A stretch of DNA of 64,000 bases from Portulaca oleracea (Eukaryota > Streptophyta > Magnoliopsida > Caryophyllales > Portulacaceae). Shown piece by piece: positions 63,695 through 64,000 of the stretch; position 1 is the first letter of the stretch; each line of letters starts with the position of its first letter. The stretch covers positions 7,286,425-7,350,424 of the forward strand of contig CM055869.1 of the NCBI GenBank assembly GCA_029582165.1. Reading direction: 5' to 3'. The notes beneath the pieces were generated by a model. The model did no database searches. It was not told the DNA's origin and saw only the letters and a program-made list of their open reading frames with translations. Both the position numbers and the translations under genes were made by a program.

Positions 63695-64000
63695 GATTCC
63701 TGTGACTCAAATTGCCCCAACTTCGCTTAAATTTCAGATCATTTTCAACAATTGTTGGGGATTGGAGGAGACAATTAGGGTTAAGGAGAAGGAATGCAAT
63801 GTGTTCCCAAAATCAAGAGAGAGAGATATAGAAAGGCAATCGTGATTGTTAATGGTGAGACGGGCTATGATTCTGTATCAGACCATTATGCTATCAGGTT
63901 TAACATGACATAATTAGATTACTTCAGTTTGAGAGATCTGTCTTTTTTAGTTTCTTTTTTTTTATTTTATGGAGAGAGATCTGCTGGCTGATTATGCCGT
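63695..64000 (-). other. 5' leader and promoter of the LRR gene
   Basis: Upstream of the LRR start codon. A GAGAGAGAGA tract at 63819-63828 lies in the probable leader. No TATA box stands out. Confidence 0.4.

Noticed and set aside
1..64000. CRISPR array, phage, operon or defence system
   Set aside because: All genes are spliced plant genes. Repeats are dispersed transposons or microsatellites with no spacer pattern.

Overview
This is a 64 kb stretch of nuclear DNA from a flowering plant, most likely a eudicot. It is AT-rich, its genes have many short GT-AG introns, and every gene I recognise has a well-known plant relative. The space between genes is filled with small non-autonomous transposons. 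I cannot place the species more closely from sequence alone.

Seven protein-coding genes can be modelled with intact reading frames. From left to right they are: a DUF3700 'aluminium-induced protein' with YGL and LRDR motifs (minus, 359-3067, 257 aa); a small LYR-motif protein (plus, 12212-12484, 90 aa); a WEB1-type coiled-coil protein of chloroplast photorelocation (plus, 15028-18480, 858 aa); a CBSX5-type CBS-domain protein (plus, 32245-34804, 421 aa); an RCC1-repeat beta-propeller protein with an F-box-like N-terminus (minus, 42384-46579, 482 aa); a TFIIIC tau55/GTF3C6-like subunit (plus, 51855-53585, 145 aa); and a 21-exon leucine-rich-repeat protein of the LRRC40 type (minus, 54892-63694, 579 aa). 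There is also one tRNA-Glu-like gene (minus, 20645-20715) with a one-base deletion in its anticodon loop.

The right part (LRR, TFIIIC tau55, RCC1), together with the DUF3700 gene, recalls the Arabidopsis order At3g15410-At3g15420-At3g15430-At3g15450. The DUF3700 plus CBSX5 pair recalls At4g27450-At4g27460. The window therefore looks like the unfractionated version of a block that is split over two duplicated segments in Arabidopsis. These genes share no pathway that I can see; they are a conserved neighbourhood, not an operon-like unit.

The rest is a transposon-rich landscape. Seven inverted-repeat elements have 9-bp target duplications and fit Mutator-like MITEs (3808, 7962, 21912, 26343, 31533, 35505, 38933). 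One of them is a near-perfect 223-bp palindrome, and another sits about 150 bp upstream of the CBSX5 TATA box. A 953-bp solo LTR has a perfect 5-bp duplication (23581-24533). A 1.3 kb hAT-like element with an 8-bp duplication lies in intron 1 of the LRR gene. Three Tourist-like elements have TTA duplications, several elements are Stowaway-like, and five or more belong to a family with TGTTCTTT ends. Two broken RNase H fragments from retroelements are present (9431-10215 and 25781-26160). I found no CRISPR array, no phage and no novel multi-gene system. The most unusual gene-level points are a GC-AG intron and a triple in-frame 3' splice site in the RCC1 gene, and the damaged tRNA.
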